Source of the DNA: Paramecium pentaurelia
Taxonomy: Eukaryota; Ciliophora; Oligohymenophorea; Peniculida; Parameciidae
DNA length: 64,000 nt
Direction: 5' to 3'
NCBI GenBank assembly: GCA_905183005.1
Contig: CAJJDO010000028.1
Span: 434,001 to 498,000, forward strand
Shown: positions 60,441 through 64,000 of the stretch, in pieces
Numbering within the stretch: the stretch's first letter is position 1
Layout of the letters: every line of letters starts with the position of its first letter
The notes under the pieces: generated by a model
What the model was told of the DNA's origin: nothing
Seen by the model: only the letters and a program-made list of their open reading frames with translations
Database searches by the model: none
Translations under genes and position numbers: made by a program

Positions 60441-62959
60441 ATGCATATTTCTAAAGACAAACGAATGAGAGTGATGCTGACAATTTTGTCTGTTGTTGAT
60501 TTTGGATATTGTTTTGATAATATTACATATCTTTCTGTGATACTTTCTTGCATACTTGTTTTGTGTAGTATTGGTACTTATATTATACAATATTAGTCAG
60601 TGTTTTATTTGCGAATAACAAAATTTTATCACAAATTATAATCACTATGTATTACGGAAAGGAATTAATATTATATGGGCCAACACCTACATGGCCAGTA
60701 TTATATCTTTACAAACTGATTGGGTCTCAAAACTACATTTTTTTATTATTATTTTCGAATCAAATTGTATTCAATTAACTTGATTCGTTATGGATTTATA
60801 GTATCAAAAGGAAGGATCATCATAGCATTTAATTAATCTTGATATTATTATTAGAAGGTTATTCCTTTTATCTCAAATAAAAATCATATTATTTTTGCAA
60901 AAACTTGTTGATAAAGTAGTTTAAGTAGGAATGCGTGCTTTAAATCTATGATTTGAATTAAAGAAATATTTATGAAAATACACATTAGCTACCAATAACA
61001 AATAGGCTTTAAACAGAAAATACTTTAATAGGAAGTCCAAGAGGTGATAAAATTAATTTAATTCAAGAGGATAAAGACATTCATTATAAATTATTTTTGA
61101 ATAATGAACCAGCTTTTTCAATAGACTCTAATCAATAACCTTAATAATAATAATTAATTTTTAAATCAACTAAAGAATTACTATAATTTTTATCTAAAAA
61201 TAATAATTATTTTATAATAGCTATTTATAATGATCCACTTTTAAATGTCAAATTTTAATATTAAGTAAAGTATTTTTCAATAAACAATTTACAAATTCTT
61301 GCCTTTTTAAAGATAGATAGTGGTTAATTTGCCAGATAAAATCATAAGATATTAAAATACAAATAAAATCTCATTAATATTTTTAATCATAAACTAAAAA
61401 CTCCCCTTAATAGTGCTATCGGACATCTTATTACAGCCTAAGAGGACGATAAGGTAATTGGAGAAATTAAAAAGATGTATTTGTAACCAGCCCTATTGAA
61501 TTGTAGGTTATAATTATATTTAGTTTAAGATATTTTGGATTATTTATCAATTGAAATTGAATAATTGCCTCTGATGAACAATAAAACTAATTTAAAAACC
61601 TTATTATCAGAAATTTACGATCTAATTGAATATTAATGTAAACTAAAAAATATTGATATTTTATTTACTATTAATAATGAAAACTTTAAAAAAGTAGATA
61701 ATAAATAATTATTTATATATACAGATTCAAACAAATTAATGAGAGTATTGTTAAATATTTTAAATAATTCTTATAGATATACAGAGGAAGGAGGTTGTAT
61801 CACCTTAGAAATTAAATTAGATTAAATGAATAAGATTACTTATTTTTCTATAACTGACAATGGATAAGGAATTGAAGAAGAATAAATTAAAAAATTAAAT
61901 TGTTAATTGAAATCTTTCGACAGCATTACTTTTAACAAGTTAAATAAATAATAAGATAAGAATCCTAATATAAAATTGGGATTAAGTCTCTTTCTAACTA
62001 ATAAACTTATTAAATTATTAAGTGGGGATAACAGTTGTTTATAATTAAGAATATCAAATAATCAATTATTATTTACATTTTCAATCAATGATATTCAAGA
62101 AATCCAATCAGCTAGTTCACTTGGAAAATCTAAACATAATAGTTTTGTAAAATAAAAATCATTAAGAGGCTTAAATAACAAATTTAATAGCTAATCCAGT
62201 CCTAGAATTTCCAAATTTAAATAAAATTCATAAAGATAAATTGATATTAAGAATTATAATTCCTTAAGATTGATTTATTAGTGTGATATTCATAATGAAC
62301 CCTAACCTTAGGTTCCACATAAGATTACTATGCATTAAAACAATCAAAAATTTCATCATCAAAGATAAAGAATTAAAACGATAAGAAAATCTTTAGAATC
62401 TTAATTTAGATCTAGAGCAACTAGTTTTAGAACTCATAAGATTGAACAAATAATTAGATCAGAATAAGTTTAATAACAATAACAATATATTTAAAATGAT
62501 GAATATATATTAATAGTTGATGATGAACCTTTTAATCATGAAACTTTATGTATGATGCTAAAAAATATGGGATTTAAAAATTTCTTAAAAGCCTTTAATG
62601 GTTAGCAGTGTGTGGATGTGGTTTTATAAAATCATAATAAAATATATATGATTATGATGGATATTGATATGCCAATAATGAATGGAATTGATACAACAAA
62701 ATAATTAGAAAGATTGATAAGCAATAATAAAATATGTTATATTCCAATTATTGGATGCACAGCACATGAAGACTATGAATCTCATCTATAATGCTTTGAT
62801 GCTGGTATGATACATGTTGTTGTTAAACCTGTATTTATTAAATCAATCTAAGAAGCACTTAATAAAGTCTCTGAACTTAAATCAAATGAAACTATTAAAG
62901 AAGACTCATCCTCTTATGTTATCAATAAAATACAATCTTAATCTTTGAATTTTCAATGA
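60441..62959 (+). CDS. Hybrid sensor histidine kinase with receiver domain
   Basis: 829 residues after one 29-nt intron (60568-60596). The N-terminal 120 residues hold several hydrophobic segments (ITYLSVILSCILVLCISVL; YIFLLLFSNQIVF). The H-box is FNHKLKTPLNSAIGHL (about 61.38 kb), with the phospho-accepting His in the HxxxTPL context. N-box LMRVLLNILNNSYRYTE, G1 DNGQGIEEE and G2 LGLSLFLTNKL complete the ATPase. A linker follows, then a receiver domain: LIVDDEPFN, MMDIDMPIMNG (phospho-Asp) and KPVF. Hybrid kinases autophosphorylate and pass phosphate to a receiver. No PAS domain seen, so the ligand is unknown. Confidence 0.9.
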
Positions 62960-63051
62960 TTATTATATTATTCTTATATTACTATAATGTATTAGCTTAA
63001 AATTTAAAAAATTTTCAATAAATTATTGATTTATTTTCATTTACTTTTAAC

Positions 63052-63540
63052 ATGATAGATTACAATAAATTGGTTATTTATTATTACTTTTATATCTATG
63101 AGAATGAAATTCTGTAGGAATCAAAAATATTTTATCAATATGAACAAGTTTGATATTATATTACTCGAAGTAAATTTAAAGAAACGATAAATGAATGGAT
63201 AGATAATTTAGAGGATCCCTTCATTATAGAATTTTATAGTTGAAAACTAATAAAACCAGTTTACAGTATTTTTGATTGTTTTGAGTTTATACTTTTTAGG
63301 TTAATAATAACATTTACATTAGATTAAGGTTCTTCAATTATATGATTGAAATAATTAACTTTACAAAAAGCATATTATTTGAAAAGCTTCTAACATTTTA
63401 AAAAGAATATCCAAATGCTTCTTATAATACTTTTCAATAGAATCAAGTCTACTCAAAATTTATTGTACAACAATCTCTTTAGATTATTATTTAGTTAATA
63501 ATTATAAACTGTGTTAAAAGAAATAATAGTTAATTTGAAA
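63052..63540 (+). pseudogene. Disrupted reading frame with two in-frame TGA codons
   Basis: From ATG 63052 the frame reads MIDYNKLVIYYYFYIYENEI, then TGA at about 63151, ITRSKFKETINEWIDNLED, TGA at about 63240, KLIKPVYSIFDCFEFILF. A 29-nt intron at about 63300-63328 follows, then FFNYMIEIINFTKSILFEK and YPNASYNTFQQNQVYSKFI. All segments lie in one frame, apart from that intron, and look like one protein. I found no GT...AG intron that removes either TGA and keeps the frame. The end position is arbitrary: the frame runs on into the next ATG at 63606. Not assigned to a family. Confidence 0.4.
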
Positions 63541-63605
63541 ATGAAATTATAAATTATAGCTTTTATGAAATAAAAAAGAAACAATATATATATATAATTT
63601 TAATT

Positions 63606-64000
63606 ATGAATAACTACTTTGATATAATAAAACAATTATAATAAGCTATTGAATTATGTACAAGAGAAAATGTAGAATTAAGAGAATAGATAATAATGAT
63701 GGAGACGCAATAAGACCCTTAAAAAAATCTAAAAATTAGTAATTTGCAAAAGATGATCATATAGTAATAACAATAAATATCTGAATTAAAATAATCAATG
63801 TTAAAACGCAATCAATTGAAGAAAGATAACTATTGTAATGAGGACGATAAATTTTTAATTGAATAAATGAAAAAGAAATTTGAAGAAAAAAGCAATGAAC
63901 TAAAAAGATATTAAGAACTGAATGAAAAATCTCGATAAAATTTAAAGAAAACTCAATAGCAAGTACTAGAATTAAAAGAATAAATCAATTAATAATGTTA
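63606..64000 (+). CDS. Coiled-coil protein, truncated by window end
   Basis: Starts MNNYFDIIKQLQQAIELCTR and runs open to the last base in the ciliate code. It is a nearly continuous coiled coil (NVELREQIIMMETQQDP; KKKFEEKSNELKRYQELNEK). It might be the continuation of the frame at 63052, since no TGA separates them in that frame after 63330. Function unknown; 3' end not in the window. Confidence 0.6.

Noticed and set aside
1..64000. tRNA, rRNA, CRISPR array or telomere
   Set aside because: No cloverleaf with a GGTTCGA-type arm, no spaced direct repeats and no C4A2/C3A3-type telomere tract was found by eye; a tRNAscan or Infernal run would be decisive.

Overview
This window is macronuclear DNA from a ciliate, almost certainly Paramecium or a close relative. 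The evidence is internal. Nearly every gene reads through TAA and TAG where its protein family expects glutamine, and only TGA ends reading frames. Introns are 18-30 nt, GT...AG, and removing them restores known domains. The DNA is very AT-rich and gene-dense, with most intergenic gaps under 200 nt. With standard-code translation most of these genes look like debris.

Layout. 1-9 kb: SPT5, a tentative hypothetical gene, a trichocyst matrix protein, a small minus-strand gene, a single C2H2 finger protein, a SAM-FHA-FHA protein and a Rho-type GTPase whose ATG overlaps the stop of the gene before it. 9-13.4 kb (minus): the PP4 regulatory subunit PP4R3/SMEK and a long coiled-coil protein. 13.7-25.2 kb (plus): a two-repeat cation channel (TPC type) with EF-hands, a 55-residue protein, a coiled-coil protein, BUD31, NAD(P)HX dehydratase, a myosin with an RCC1-like tail and a one-repeat MYB protein. 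25.2-33.2 kb: a 7TM receptor and a low-complexity protein (minus), a CAMK-like kinase (plus) and an ABCC transporter (minus). 34-41 kb: a damaged SF-assemblin-like gene, a coiled-coil gene back to back with a CEP78 homologue, and an importin. 41-46 kb: a very large cysteine-rich multi-span membrane protein. 46-58.5 kb (minus): two tandem WD40 paralogues, hypotheticals, a PIP-kinase, small proteins, a secreted coiled-coil protein and an alpha/beta hydrolase. 58.5-64 kb (plus): ORC5, a small gene, a hybrid histidine kinase, a disrupted reading frame and a coiled-coil gene cut by the window end.

No single new operon-like system is visible. Genes of transcription, replication, splicing, cilia/basal body, secretion and signalling are interleaved. 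The most unusual points are the extreme packing (divergent start codons 6 bp apart at about 58.54 kb, an ATGA stop/start overlap at 8130-8133, convergent stops 16 bp apart twice), a roughly 25-codon polyglutamine tract written entirely in TAA, a myosin-RCC1 fusion, and four loci with in-frame TGA or frameshifts.

The exon structure is hand-derived. Where a join could not be solved the entry says so. In the fully solved genes the coding length after intron removal is a multiple of three.
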